Part shown: piece after piece, positions 8,227 to 20,808 of the stretch
Numbering within the stretch: the first letter of the stretch is position 1
Layout: every line of letters begins with the position of its first letter
Assembly (NCBI GenBank): GCA_029204225.1
Contig: CM055107.1
Coordinates: 3,228,706-3,292,705, forward strand
Direction: 5' to 3'
Source: Diphasiastrum complanatum
Lineage: Eukaryota > Streptophyta > Lycopodiopsida > Lycopodiales > Lycopodiaceae
DNA: 64,000 nt
Notes under the pieces: generated by a model
Seen by the model: only the letters and a program-made list of their open reading frames with translations
Told to the model about the DNA's origin: nothing
Databases searched by the model: none
Position numbers and translations under genes: made by a program

Positions 8227-10231
8227 AGAGTACCAATTGTCGCTGAAGATGGTCCAATTTCAACCACTCGTCAGGTACAAATTTTTTCTGCAATATAAAG
8301 AATCAAAGAAATGCTGTTTGGAGCATGTGGTGTCATGTCGTGGTAATTTAGGATTTGTCTGCGCATCATAGTCTTGGGTGCAAGAGAGGGTGGAGAAAAC
8401 TGAAATGTGGTCAATCTGTAGCATAGGAACCTAGCAACTATGAGTGGCTAGTGCTTTTCTGACGAATAGTGTAGTATATCGGTCGAACTTGCTAAAATTT
8501 GCAGCTTCTAACGTAATAGGCGTCCCTGGGTGAAGCTCTATAACAGTGCACGTAAAATTACTTCTATCATGCAATTGACTTCTCATGCCACAAATAGGAT
8601 CTTTTCTACATTCCTACATTTCTGCAACTGCAACTTTCAACAGTGTTTGCTGTATCTGCTGCTTGTAATGTAAGTACATCTAGTACTTTTCCGGCTTTTG
8701 AAGTTGAACATCTTTTATAAAATCCTCAAAAATTGGATTACGAAGCTTTTATCAAGTTTATACTTAGTACTTTTAAGTTGAAAATCTTTTATTATGTCCT
8801 CAGATAATGAATATGAGGTTTTTTGTAACTGATATATGAGAGTTTAGTTCATATGCTGCTATCCATTCTTCAAACATATAGGAGTGCATGCCTCAATCGG
8901 CATTACTGTTTGGATGGAAAATCATTTACTTTTTTTTTGGTATTTCAAGAAACATTGGCCCATTTGGGGACCTCAGGTTGGATGCTTGATGTCTTTCCAA
9001 ACTTTGCCAATGTCCTTGAGCAACTATGCCTCTTGAGCCTTCGCGGTAGAAAGCCTGGACGTTAGTGCTATCAAACCCTGTAATTCCTTGCTGGGTGCTA
9101 TCTGTGGGGCATCAGATAGTTCCTCGGGTATTGCGAAAATGCATGCGGTTTCGGGGATATCATAACTAACACTCTCAGAATGGCTGTCAACAATTGTGCA
9201 TGATTTGCAGAAATGATGGGCTTAAGATCTGCCAAACTATCAAAGAAGGATTTTACTCAGTCACCTCTTTTGGTGATATCACTGCTGAACTTTGGTCATA
9301 CCGAGCTTGCATATGGCTGCTTTCTCCCCAGTATTCGCTTTTGAACATGTTTCTGTGCTGAGGGCCATTTCTGCAGGAGCCTGGAAGCTGGATCCTTCCC
9401 TTCTCCCTTAGCCAATGTGGTCCTATAATCTCCAAGAATGGTTACAACATTGACATCTTCAATTGTTTCCTCTCTATCTTTGTTTGAAGGTGGTATTTTC
9501 CTGAATTGCAAGGGTTTGAGAAGGCTTTTTATGTGAAGTTGGAGTGGAAAAAATCTTTTTGTTGCCATAATTGTTTTTCAGCTAGCCGTGTTCTCATATA
9601 TAAAAGCAAGAGATGATTCTTTTCAAAAACTTATTTGAAGTTCAGACTTGCTTTCTTTGCAAGAATGGGGTAAATGTTAAAAACATTCTTTTTTGAAAAC
9701 TGGTCAAGACCGGCCATGATATTTGCGGGGGACGACATTAATTTGCTATGGCCACAATAGTCTTAGTGAAACAAGCTGCTGTTGATTGGTGTGCATCAAC
9801 AGATGTGATGCTTCAGTAATTTACTCCCTTTTTATGCACTCGAGGCTTTCATGGCTAATATCTGCATCAGCATCTAAATCTTTTCTTTGACTATGTTTGT
9901 CTGCAAGTGAAATCTTTGACAAAACAAACATTTGTCCTTTTTGATGTGTATACAATAATTCCTTGATATTTTGGTTTCACTTATGCAGACTACTCTTCCA
10001 GTTGGGGATATTGTGGATTACCTTTTGTTGAAGGGCTTTGAGGTGGCTTTATCTGATGATGCAGGACGATTTGTTTGCAACTATGTTTATTACCACTCTC
10101 TTTGTCATGCAGCAGCTGCCCATGGTACACAATGCATATTTGTCCATGTACCTTTATTTTCCAGAATCAAGGAGGACATCCAGATGAAATTTGCAGCTGC
10201 TCTTTTGGAGATAATAGCTGCTTGTTGGTAG
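8227..10231 (+). CDS. Pyrrolidone-carboxyl peptidase (peptidase C15), 3' exons only
   Basis: Two exons. The first (8227-8274, after TTTGCAG, before GTACAA) encodes RVPIVAEDGPISTTRQ. The second (9989-10231, after TTATGCAG) encodes TTLPVGDIVDYLLLKGFEV, then DDAGRFVCNYVYYHSL and FVHVPLF, and ends ALLEIIAACW-stop. Both exons are in phase 0 and join cleanly. The family (pyroglutamyl-peptidase I) removes N-terminal pyroglutamate from peptides in the cytosol. GRFVCNYVYYHSL holds the catalytic cysteine, and the expected histidine follows in FVHVP. The exons for the first two thirds of the protein, with the catalytic glutamate, are absent downstream of 8118; a gypsy LTR lies 110 bp upstream of the first exon. 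Either the insertion is in a long intron and the 5' exons lie beyond base 1, or the gene is truncated. Confidence 0.82.
8275..9988 (+). other. Intron of the peptidase C15 gene
   Basis: A 1.7-kb interval between donor CAG|GTACAA and acceptor TTATGCAG|ACT. I see no further exon: the flanking residues join directly in the family alignment as I remember it. No recognised transposon lies inside. Confidence 0.7.
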
Positions 10232-10635
10232 AATTTGCTTAAGGGTTTCAACATGGTATATAGACTGTTCTCAAAGGGACTTGCAAAGTATTCACTGTAC
10301 TTTCTTTTGCACTTCGTAGGGATTGCTTGATAAGTTTGTGTTGTAAGGTAGTGCTATAAAAATTGTAGGGTCAGATGCAACTTGGGGGCTTTGTCAAGAG
10401 GTGACCTGTAAATCTAAGGTTATTATTTTATTTAGAGCTGGATTGCACTTGAAAGCCATCAATCGCATGGTTGCATGGTACACCAAAAGATTTTACACTA
10501 CTAACCACTGGTACAACCACTATGTTAATGTATCAAAGGTTGGCAGTATTTGGATCTATAGAGTGCCATGTAAATATATGCTAAGGCATTTGGATGTTTA
10601 ATTTGGATTTTACATTCATCTGTACAATTTCTTTC

Positions 10636-10641
10636 AATAAA
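10636..10641 (+). terminator. Possible poly(A) signal
   Basis: AATAAA about 400 bases after the peptidase stop codon, the first perfect hexamer I noticed downstream. Plant signals are degenerate, so this is only a candidate. Confidence 0.3.
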
Positions 10642-13600
10642 TGAAAAACGGATGATGATAAGCCAGCTGGTGAGTGGCAAATGTTTCAAGTCAGATAATA
10701 CTTTTGTTGTGAAGTATCTTTACCGTTTTGGAATGTGAGTTATCAACCTTACATTGGCATTGTTGGACGCCATATTCTTTCTTGTTATTGAATGCATGCA
10801 TGTACATTCTTGTTTTGCCCGTTCAATATGGATGGAATCTTTTATTCAAGACATCCATTCTGGGACGTGGAGCTTGTCTAATTTGTTTCCCTCTAATATT
10901 AAATTAAAGGTCCCTTTTCAAAAATACCTTTTGAGATGATGCAATTGTATCCAGTGCATCTACAAAAAAAACATACTTCAATTGCCCCAGGAAACTCTCT
11001 GTAAATTTCTGTAATTTTCCTATGAAGTGAGCACCTAAGCACACCAGAGGTTGGTAATACATTTTTTATTCAAACCTCTAGCAATGTGATTTGGGCACTT
11101 GATCCTGGTATGGACTTGGCAGTGCATGTATCCTGCGGAACTCTTGTTTGAATTATTGTGCTTATCAGTATTTCAACTGTTATATTTTACACCAATAGGT
11201 TTCTGCATTCATATATTACAGGCTTCAAAAGCAAATGCAAATGCATCCCCTAACGTTCATTGCAGAAGTTTGCGTTTTTAGGAAGTTTACAAGGGTTCTA
11301 ATATGGTCACTCTTGTATAAGAGAATTATTGGTGTTGTTTTGTGGTTAGTGCAACATGTGACTGCTATATGTGGAACCGTTGGCTTCGAATAGTCTCTAA
11401 GGCCTTTCTTTAAACCTAAAACCTGTTTCCCTCTCATTTGCTGTTGCCAAAACATAAAATGTTGAAATGATTGACCATGTCCTTGCAATCCTAAGGACCC
11501 CATGCCTCATAATGGACAATTAGACCTGTCTTTAGTTTTAAAAAGCCACCCTCTACCTAGCTAATATTTTCATCAGGAACACCAATCACCATTTTCTACA
11601 ACAAAATTAGGTTTTTAGTATTTCTGATGCTAACAAGCTCATTCAATCTGGTACAGCATCTCTTGTTCTGGTCTTCAATGAACTCTTGGAGGGTGATTTG
11701 TTAATTTTGAACCTTCAAAGCAGTGATTAGCATTTGCTATGTTGCAATCGGAAATTGACTGTCCATAAATTTCTGCCACAGTACAATGGGAAAATTTTCT
11801 TTTGCTACATCGTCACGATGGTCCAATTTTGTTGGGTAACACTTACCTTCAATTTGCATACTGTTGAAAATGAAATCCAAGTTTGGTCTGTCAGAATGCA
11901 ACACAGTTTTGGTACACATGCGACATAGTGATGAAGAATTGCAATTCCACTTGATCAGGGATTTTGCAACCAATACAGGGAGGAGTGCCCCCCGTCAACC
12001 TGCACCTTGGGGCAAGGTGAATTCAGATATGGACGCATTAATATATTTTCACATAAATATTGGATTCTATGTTTTGGACAATCACTCATGCAATACATCA
12101 TGATGTCATGACTTTAATTCAAGTGTGTTATCGTGCTTCTTTTTGGTATGCAATCCAGCTCAAATTAAATTGTTTTGTGTTGGACACACAACACACATGA
12201 CGGCTTGACTTCAGATGTTTTCTTGCTTGTGACTATGCAATCCAGTTTGTATTTATTTTTGTTGTGTTGGAATTTAGGAACTATCAAGATGAATGATGTC
12301 AGATAAAAATTCTCAATAAACTTACAAAAATTTACTTGCAAAATGTCAGTCCCCGCTGCTAACAAAGGTAAAGGGTCAACTTACAAAGGTAGCTCAAAGG
12401 TAGCTAACAAGCCGAATCTCTAGCTGACCAGATGCTTCAATCAGGCCCGACTGTTGACGAGCAAGCAACCGATTTTCTTGTTATTTTTGGCACAGATATG
12501 CTGTGATTACGTGAAGGCTGATATATGTCTGTATTTGATAACCTTAGACAGGGCTTGCCTAAGTCATTTTCCTTATCTATGGGTTACTGCTGTACAAACA
12601 TTAAGCTTTAGAAACAAAGAATCACAAACATGACTAAAATCACCTGTAACCGATCAAGTTCACACTAGCAAAGTAGTAGTTAAATGATAGCAGTCGTATG
12701 CTGCAAACATCACACACATAACAGCCTGGACATTATTGAGTGTTATATCAACCTAAAAAATCATAGCATGCCCACCCAAGCTCAATTCAGTGTCCATGCA
12801 TGGCCGGATACACAAGCCAAAGGCCTGGAAAAACAAAGAGCTCCCAATATATCAATGTTATTATGTCTAGGACAATACCTGTTCAGGAGGTGTGCAGTCT
12901 TCAACATCATGGAGTCCACTCACAAAGTCATAGACCATCAACTTCATCATACATGGCACGGACCAAATACTACATCTCTACTAACTTCACCAAAGCCCAA
13001 GAGTAGTAGGTGACATGCAAAAATGGTACATACACATAAAATCTCACACAATGCCCAAGCGTAAAGGCCATTTGGCATGCACAAACATATCCACGTTAGT
13101 TTCACAAATTTGTACAAAGACCGTTGCAATGTGTTGAGGTTCTAACAATTCTTCAGAGGTGAAGGGCAGAGTGAGTCACCATGATGGTTAGCACCTAGAG
13201 CAAAGCCAATCAAATAAAGTCCCTACTTCCTCATAGAAGAGACCAAAATTTACATTCCATCACTTCAGCTTGCCAAAAACACATGGCTGGTGGGTAAAAT
13301 GCTCAAGAAAGAAAGAACCAGAACATACCAACTAGCAGCAACTCCATGATGTCCTTGCATAGTACTCGACATGATATACATACTCTCTCACCTTCCCCAC
13401 AGTCACACATATATCTAAAGGCATGTGACTTAACTTTGACTTGCCTCATAAACTACCTGCTCGAACATGCAATCTTGCATTGCAAAGGCGAGAACAAAAT
13501 TGGAGAAACAAAGAGAAAAATTCTCGAGTAGTATTACAAAGAATAAGAAGAAACTACTTGTTTTCATTAATAGCAGATGGGAAAACCCATCGGAGTACAA

Positions 13601-13800
13601 CGGAATGCATGCAGAAAGTATAAAGGCCATAAGGCTAATTGAGATGCTATAGCAAAGCAAAAACCCAACAAAGTAGCTACTCAAAGCTTATTGCTTGATG
13701 CAAGTCACTAGCTAAGATAGTTGCAAGTTTAGGTAGTGTAAAAAGCTATAAAACAACCATTCATGCACCACGGGTGGGACTTAATGATATTACCGGTTCC
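10642..13800. other. Intergenic region without recognised genes
   Basis: Open frames are all below about 110 codons and show no family resemblance. A small duplication (TATGCAATCCAG...TTGTGTTGGA) occurs at about 12148-12185 and 12234-12272. Nothing else is called. Confidence 0.5.
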
Positions 13801-15428
13801 AAGAATAACAATTGAATTATATTCAACAGGACTTCGGGTATCTAGATTTGATTCTAGACTGTAATCTATACTTTTCTGTGGTTGAAGATGATTGTCATTA
13901 TCATTCTGGTATGCTTTCTGTCTTTAATTACCAGTGGCATATAGAACGGGAATATCTAGCACTTCTGTCAAAGAATCCGGATTGGAGAATATTCCTAAAA
14001 TCCAGTATTTTCCTGTTGGGAAAGGTTTTAGAATGATTCTTACTTTTCTGAGTTATGTTGGACATATACTTCAGTATCCTTCAATGATTATAAATTTGGA
14101 TTCTAGAATGTTATGATTGGCGAATCATACGAATCTAAATATTTATGATCGACGAATCATAAATAAATACTTAATTGTTGTCAGAGAATTATAAGAAAAT
14201 GTGATGATTCTTAAGTGTGACAATTAATTCTTGATCTATTAATTGAGTACGAATTCAGATCAGTGTTTTGAAAATCTGAATCTCTTTACTCCAATGTTTT
14301 ATTGAGAACCTAGGAATCTCACAAACATTCTCACAAGGTAAGTTATTTTACTTGTGGAGAATTTAATTAATCTAGTGGATGTTGTTCTGCTTATAAAGAC
14401 CTACACCGAGGATCATAACTAGGATGTTGAATCCATAGAACAACGGAAACGAATAGTGGACAAACCAACCCTTCCAAACCTAGATCTTACGGATCTAGCC
14501 CCCAAGCTATGGATCTAATTATCAATGCTCAATAGGAGAGATGTCACTCCGGCAACATATTGCTACCATTGCCATAACCAGGCATACACTAGTGAGAGCC
14601 CAATGGGTATACTTATACTTTCCAAGGCCCATGCACCACTAGTAGTGCACTGTGACACCTCACTGGACACCTCTGCAGCCTATCTGGGCCACATCATCCA
14701 GTTCTCCTATAACTTACTAATAGACCCATAAAATCCACCATCATGAGTTTAGGCCTCCATTAATCAGGACCATATGCACATGAGGGCCCAAACCTCTCAT
14801 AATCATAATTAACTTACAGGTTGTACGCTTACTATTGGATCTCCAATTATCATAAGAGATAGACATCTATTAAGATGAATGATTGCTATTTTCTTGCATA
14901 TGATGCTAGAAACATGGGCACCTAACTCAAGGGAATATTTAGAATACTTAAGTTTTAATCATTTTATATCGTAATGATTCTTCTAGAGATTCTAGTTGAA
15001 TGAATTATTATATCTTAGAATGGTGAATTCTAAAGATATTTGTACTTGGAAGCCTTTATGAATTGTCTGCCAAAGTTGTGGATGATTTCAAACTGTAATT
15101 GTTAATTTTCTTTAACTTTAATCTCTTAAGTTAGGAAATACTTCACCCAGTATCTCATGTAAGAGTTTTACATGAAGGTGATATTACTAACTTATAGACA
15201 GTGAAACACTGATGAGGAAATTTATCACTTAGTGTACTTTCCAGACCTGAGTTTGTACTCCTAGAAAAGATATTAACGATTGAAAAATAGGTTGATCTCT
15301 GAGTACTTGTTTGAGAAGTAAGTCCGACTAAGGATAATGATTTTCTAGGTTAATAATGAAAATTAAAAGAACTATTCCTCTAATTCTTTCCTGCTTTGAG
15401 GACAAAACCAGATTAAGGGGGGAAGAAT
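13801..15428 (+). mobile_element. Decayed LTR-element internal region
   Basis: No usable ORF remains. The evidence is its right end: TTTGAGGACAAAACCAGATT, then the purine tract AAGGGGGGAAGAA, immediately followed by the LTR at 15429. Sequence around 14540-14730 has the look of degraded coding DNA. The left limit is a guess. Confidence 0.4.
14112..14163. repeat. Two adjacent small hairpins
   Basis: TATGAT-TGGCGA-ATCATA (14112-14129) is followed by TTTATGAT-CGACGA-ATCATAAA (14142-14163). These are perfect 6-bp and 8-bp stems with related 6-base loops, repeated 30 bases apart. Confidence 0.6.
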
Positions 15429-16062
15429 GTCATGTTCACGTCCTGAACATAGGATTTAGTATAGTCCAAGACTTGGATGCACGGTACTCCAGTGAATCAA
15501 GTTATTAGTTATGCCACGTCATATTGGATGTGACCTGCAAGTAATTAATAACCTTGTAAAGCCTAGACACACTAATTGGAGTTAGTACAAGGTTTAAGAC
15601 CGTCTATGCATGTGTAGAGTATCAATAGCAATCTATGTATAGAGAATCCATGTATAGAGACTCCATGTATAGTGGAATCTATGTATAGGGGAGTTAGGAC
15701 CTTGCATTACTATATGCACAGGGAGTTTTAGAGCTTATAAGGAGGCCAAACTCGCCCTACTACACCATCATTGGGTTGATTCAATGCCAGGATCTCTCTC
15801 TACTCTCATGCTTCCTACCCTGTAGTGCCCCACCTCTACTCACCCAAGCTGGCTCCAAAGCTGCTCCTGAATGGTTCCAAACCAAAATCTGAGAATACAC
15901 TGAGATGCGAACTCCAAACCCACCATCAAGTCCCTCACATACTGTGCATGCCAATATCCCTCCAAGTGAACCTGTGAGATCTCCATGGCCAAAGCAAACA
16001 ATGTACACTTTTCCATCATGAAGCTTCTAGAGATCAATTGGTTGCTTCTACTTGGTTGGGAC
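15429..16062 (+). repeat. LTR copy 2 with internal insertion
   Basis: Starts TGTCATGTTC after a purine tract and is collinear with 4512-4950. Between CTTCCTACCC and AAGCTTCTAGAG (about 15822-16018) it carries roughly 195 bp absent from the first copy. It also has a short tandem array, (A)TC(C/T)ATGTATAG, about 15628-15690. TATA-like GCTTATAAGG precedes the shared GAGGCCAAACTCG. The right end is set where homology to copy 1 ends. Confidence 0.65.
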
Positions 16063-17537
16063 AATGCATTCTCTATTGTTTTGTCTTGTAAGCAGGATCT
16101 TGAGGCATCTCTTACACTCACAACCACCAAGAGTAGCACAACCAAACCGATGAGGAAAAAGGTGCTCATGAAAATTGTCACAACATTAAAAAGCCAGGGC
16201 TAGAGAAACCAATCTATATATAACCCCTCAAACATCAAGCAGACGTACACCAAAGCTAGGCTTATCCAAGGCTATTAAACAAGCAACACAAAGTATGTGA
16301 AACAATGGAAAGAGGAATACACCCACATGCTACTGAAGAGCAAACTTGAAGGAGTAAACGGTCACAAAAATGCTTGAAAATCATTCCAGAAGAGCTCCAA
16401 TTGACAAATGAGGATCATGAAGAAAAGCATTGGAGATCGAATTTCACCCAAACAAGGTTGCAAAGCAAACTCAAAGGCTATATCACATTGTAAATCACAA
16501 AAACTAGGCTTCAAATTCACTTAACTCAAAAAAGGAAAAATTCTTAAATTGGCTTATGAAAAGCACTCATGAGTTAAAAAGTGTGACAATAAAGTGCACT
16601 AGAGGATTGTTGCCTTAGACGACACTAATGGATCGGTGTCTTACACAAAACTTGTCTAAGAATTTACACCTGGAACACACTTCACAAAGGTCACTGAAAT
16701 GCTGAACAGAGGGTGCTGAAAATCAGTCAATGTAGAGATCGTTGGGACAGATCACATTCGCAGGCTGCCTAAGAGTAGGTACTTGCTTAACTCACTACTT
16801 ATCACTGAGTTTGCTGGCCCTAACATTCACTACCCAAACTGTTTGGAAAAATTTTGCCTCGAGTATGAATCAACAAGAGTCACTTCATCATGCAATACCA
16901 ACAACCCATCAGAAAATTACAGCTTGCAGGTAAGCACTGGATACTGCCTCAGAAACTCCCAATTTCCGTTGGAAAAGCAGAGCTCTTACTGCTGCTAGGA
17001 ACTCGCCAGACTAGTGACTCGTGGAAATTTGCGTTCAGAAATCCTGAATTTAGATTGCTTGTTGAGTAAAAATCCTCTGACAAGCAATTTCAGACTAGAA
17101 AACCTTAATATCAGTTAAGAAGGGCAGATAACCAGCTATTGTGAATCTCAAATTGTTGAAAAACTTTTATCAGACAACAAACCTGTGCCCAAACTAAGCC
17201 TGAGCCACCTTCGCTGCACTGAGAATCTGAGTGGGACCACTTAACGGGTTTCAAAAGAATCCTAACAATTCCTATATATGTCAACAGCAGCCGCAATGTA
17301 CCCTCCTATTGTGCTGCTACGCGGGTACAGATTGGGCCTTCAGTACCCAGAAGGATTGCAAATCAAGCTCCAAACCTACCCAGAGTAGCAGCCACACAAA
17401 TCGAGCTTTGTTTTCCTAACAAAAGAATCCCAAAGTACAAGATTGATTGCTTAAGATTTGTGAGCGCCAAAAATGTTGCAAAGGCATCAATTGAGTGCAC
17501 ACAACTAAAAAATAGGTAGCCTTGTCACGTATGACTA

Positions 17538-17541
<4 letters not shown>
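16063..17541. other. Unassigned region
   Basis: No gene or repeat family recognised between the LTR and the dinucleotide tract. Part of it may be further decayed retroelement DNA. Confidence 0.4.

Positions 17542-17600
<59 letters not shown>
17542..17600. repeat. (TC)n(CA)n microsatellite
   Basis: About 19 TC units directly followed by 10 CA units. The same TC-then-CA order recurs at 53710-53853. Confidence 0.95.
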
Positions 17601-19096
17601 TCTAATGGCAAATCCCCAGCATACAAACTTGGGTCAGGTATATTAAGGACCGATTGGAAAGAACGCAGCAAGGTGGTGTTTTGGTGCCACGCTCTGGAGT
17701 TTGAATCCTTTTGAACCACACAAAGGTCATACAAGAAAAACCTTAAGAACTGCTTGCTCCAGTACGTTGTATATTATGCATCAGTCGAATGGGAGTCCAT
17801 CACTGCTTTATAATGTTTGGAGACTTGTTTGCCACCAAAATGTTATCAGATTGTAGGGTAGAGGGAAGCACCTGATATTTTGGCAAGATACCATTGTTTT
17901 GGCTGAGTAACAAAGGAAAAACTGTCCCTCTGCCCAGGCTTTAATCTATGTTTTTATTTTCAAACTCAGATCTTTGTGTTCCCAGCCTGATCGCTACTAC
18001 ATCATGCAAACACTCAAGGCTCAACTTTAATTGTGAGCCTCTAAAGTGCTAGTATCAAGTAATATTTGTCTTTGCACATGTCACTAGGAATACAAAATGC
18101 TTTGCAAGGAAAAGTAATACAGGCAACCGTCTCTCTTTCATACATATAATACGTTCAAGAAAACGAAAAGGAAGACCACTACGTGGTATCCATCGTGGGA
18201 ATAGCGAGAAATGGCTTGGGGAGTGAGGTAAGTGGAGATGGGTGCCCCTACACGCTGCTGAAGCCTGAAGTTGTATGCATAATCTAGAGGCTCCTAGGAA
18301 ACTAATTAAATCAGGAAAGCAAAGATATAATGGCATGATTCCACACATACTTTATGAGATGAACAGGACTGGACTCATCTGATGCTCAATGTATCCTGTT
18401 ATTAGCCTAAGGCAAAAGTGCGTCAGCACTGTAATGGCTAGAAGCTCAGTGCGAGAGGGCCTCACAACATATAGCTCTCTGATAACAGATATGGAACAAC
18501 TGTGGACCATAAAGCCCTTTATGCTTGTGAGCTCCACAGCTCTGGATAGTTACAGGCAACGAAACACTGAACAATCGTTAGATAATTACATTCTGAAAAC
18601 AATAAAAATGACAATCTTCAAGGAACTGCGACCTAGATACAAAGAGTAAATACTAAGCATTAAGAGCGTCTGCTCCTTTGATGGATTTATGCATAACCGT
18701 ATAAAATTTATAGAAAGCCTAAAACCAAAAAAGAAATTTATGTGATGCAATCAAAAGACGCATACACAAATCGCAATATTTGGATAAGTATCTGTTCGAC
18801 TTTTATGGCTTGTTTCAGAGTTTCTTTTCAACGCTTTGAAAACTCGCGCAAAAGGCTTTTCTGAATAACTCTGGGTTAGTTAGACTTCTGACCTGAGCAG
18901 TCGAAGCAAAACATGTTAACTCTGATGTAGATAGATCCTTCCACTAGCTTTTCAGAAAGATCCAAATTACTAATCTGTCAATCCTCATCTAATACATAGT
19001 ATCATCCTGTCAAATTGAAAGTTGTTATGGTTTTTCCTTCATTAGCACTTAAATGTCCTCTTTACTGCAGCGCTAATCATTCGCAGTGTCAGGAAT
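17601..19096. other. Region downstream of ITPK, no gene recognised
   Basis: Short frames only. The right part should contain the 3' untranslated region of the minus-strand ITPK gene, but no clear poly(A) signal was chosen. Confidence 0.45.
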
Positions 19097-20038
19097 CTAT
19101 GTAGCCACATAAGGAGCTTTCTCTTTTGAAAGCTGAACAAAGAAGTCAGTCAACATAGACTCATAGGCCGGTAGCTTCTCATATCCAGGAAAGTAGTTTA
19201 TGTCAATGACATGATATTGGTTTTTGGCTTTAGAATCGCGGATGAGATCAAAATTGAAAAGGTGAAGTCCGAGAGATTTTCTCAAACTATTTGCAAGATC
19301 TGAAATGAAACTGGTTGGAGGCAGTTCGGAAAGCCTTGCCACTGCCGATGCAGATTGCTCCGTTGCTAGATTCGAAATCTGATTAAAAGAAACAATACCT
19401 TCCGTTCTATTTATGTCATCTTCGTAGACATCAGGCAGAGACGTCCTAACAACACATTTAGAGTACTCCCCAGCCACATAAACTTTGAATAGAACGCCTC
19501 CATGATTCACAAACTCTTGAAGAACCACAGGAGCCTCAACCTTTTGCAACCCTTCCGCACTGAAAACCAGAGACATCGCATGAGATTTTACACTGCCATT
19601 TGCAACCAGAGGTTTAGCAAGTACAGGAAATTTCAGATCCTTTACTATCTCAACATTTTTAATATCTTCATCCTTGTTAACTACAGACTGCAGGGGAGCG
19701 GTGATGGTTTCTTCCCCCTGGCTCAGATGCAGATCTTTTACAGCCTCAAGCATGGAAAGCCGATTGTGCAGTCGCTCTATGGAAGTCGGTGGATCAATGA
19801 CCAGGACACTGGGATGAGTCTGCTGGTATCTAGAAAGCCGCTCATACCACTCCTTGTCATAAATCTTATGCAAAATAGCATCAAACGGACCCTGATCCTG
19901 GAGAGCCTTATTAGTATCAATGGGAACAAAATGGACCCCTCTGCTGTCTGCAAGCTCCAAAAATGCTGGCAAAAATATTCCTGGCAACTTCTTCGCTTGC
20001 ACCGCATAGCCTACTAAAAACCTTGCACCGGTTGCCAT
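19097..20038 (-). CDS. ITPK: Inositol-tetrakisphosphate 1-kinase family (ITPK)
   Basis: Phosphorylates inositol phosphates (InsP3/InsP4, and in plants also InsP6 to InsP7) with ATP in the cytosol and nucleus, feeding phytate synthesis and phosphate signalling. The intronless frame gives 313 residues, close to the roughly 320 usual for ITPK1-type enzymes. The first ATG is at 20038. The open frame extends 23 more codons upstream but only to a GTG, and the family's N-terminus (FLVGYAVQAKK, residues 7-17) follows the ATG directly. Motifs: RLHNRLSML (89-97), LAKPL lysine 142 for ATP, KSH (151-153), QEFVNHGG (174-181), FKVYV (184-188), FNFDLIRD with Asp264, and IDINYFPGYEKLP with Asp279 and Asn281 for magnesium in the ATP-grasp fold. 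No break or missing key residue. The subgroup (ITPK1 rather than 2, 3 or 4) is inferred from length and lack of introns. Confidence 0.95.
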   Translation of the reverse strand: MATGARFLVGYAVQAKKLPGIFLPAFLELADSRGVHFVPIDTNKALQDQGPFDAILHKIYDKEWYERLSRYQQTHPSVLVIDPPTSIERLHNRLSMLEAVKDLHLSQGEETITAPLQSVVNKDEDIKNVEIVKDLKFPVLAKPLVANGSVKSHAMSLVFSAEGLQKVEAPVVLQEFVNHGGVLFKVYVAGEYSKCVVRTSLPDVYEDDINRTEGIVSFNQISNLATEQSASAVARLSELPPTSFISDLANSLRKSLGLHLFNFDLIRDSKAKNQYHVIDINYFPGYEKLPAYESMLTDFFVQLSKEKAPYVAT

Positions 20039-20236
20039 TCCTCTGCTTCTTCCTCCGCCTAATAAATAATATAACAAACTTGTTGCAGAATGCACTGGCC
20101 TGGACACTTTGGAGTTGATAATGAATCAGCAAAACAACATCAATAAGATCCTATGACAGGGTTACCGTTACTAGCATGCAAAATCCACAGAATTGGATCG
20201 CATCCCTTGTCTCTCTCACCTGGACAAACTTGTGAA

Positions 20237-20266
20237 GGAAAAGAAGAAGAAGAAGAAGAAGAAGAG
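20237..20266. repeat. (GAA)n tract upstream of ITPK
   Basis: About eight GAA units on plus (TTC on the ITPK strand) about 200 bases upstream of the ITPK start, in the presumed 5' UTR or promoter. Pyrimidine tracts are common near plant transcription starts; a role is not shown. Confidence 0.6.
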
Positions 20267-20717
20267 TTGTTCATAAATATGATAGATAATATATTTATCT
20301 AATCGATTCAATCGATCCTTGCTTAAATTTAAAGCCTCAAAACAATACATAAACAATATAATATGTCGTCTACGTCCCACCAACCTCGTACATTTACATA
20401 AACGTTCAGATGTGAAGTGAAGTTTTAAGCGCGTGGAGTATGTAGTACTTCTAAAAAGTGAGAGCAGGAAGTAGGAGGGAAAGGCCCAAGGGCATGCATG
20501 CATTTTTTGAAGCTTCTCAAAAAATTTCAAGGACTACTACTACCCATGTAATGCCAAGTCTTCAATTTCTTTTTCTATTTTTTATGCACCTCCACACTGG
20601 AATTTGCTTGCATCTGAAGTAACCACTAGTAATCAACGATTCTGTCTAAACTCATTAGCCATTCTGTTCAAACGCATCAGCGATTCTGACAGATAAAAAT
20701 TTTAGCCCGAACGCCTC

Positions 20718-20808
20718 GGGCCTTCCGTGCAGGTCAGGCCCTGCCCTCCAGCAAGGGCCCTCCCAGCACGGAAGGCCCTTGGGGCAGGGCCTTCCCCCCC
20801 CCCCCCCT
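20718..20808. repeat. Interleaved GC-rich inverted repeats and C-run
   Basis: GGGCCTTCCGTGC (20718-20730) pairs perfectly with GCACGGAAGGCCC (20766-20778). AGGCCCTGCCC (20736-20746) pairs perfectly with GGGCAGGGCCT (20782-20792). The order is A-B-A'-B', so the two stems interleave. A run of about 14 C follows. The island is far richer in GC than its surroundings. Confidence 0.85.

Noticed and set aside
20038-20107. 23-codon N-terminal extension of ITPK
   Set aside because: It begins with GTG, not ATG. The family's conserved N-terminus follows the ATG at 20038, so the upstream open codons are taken as 5' UTR.
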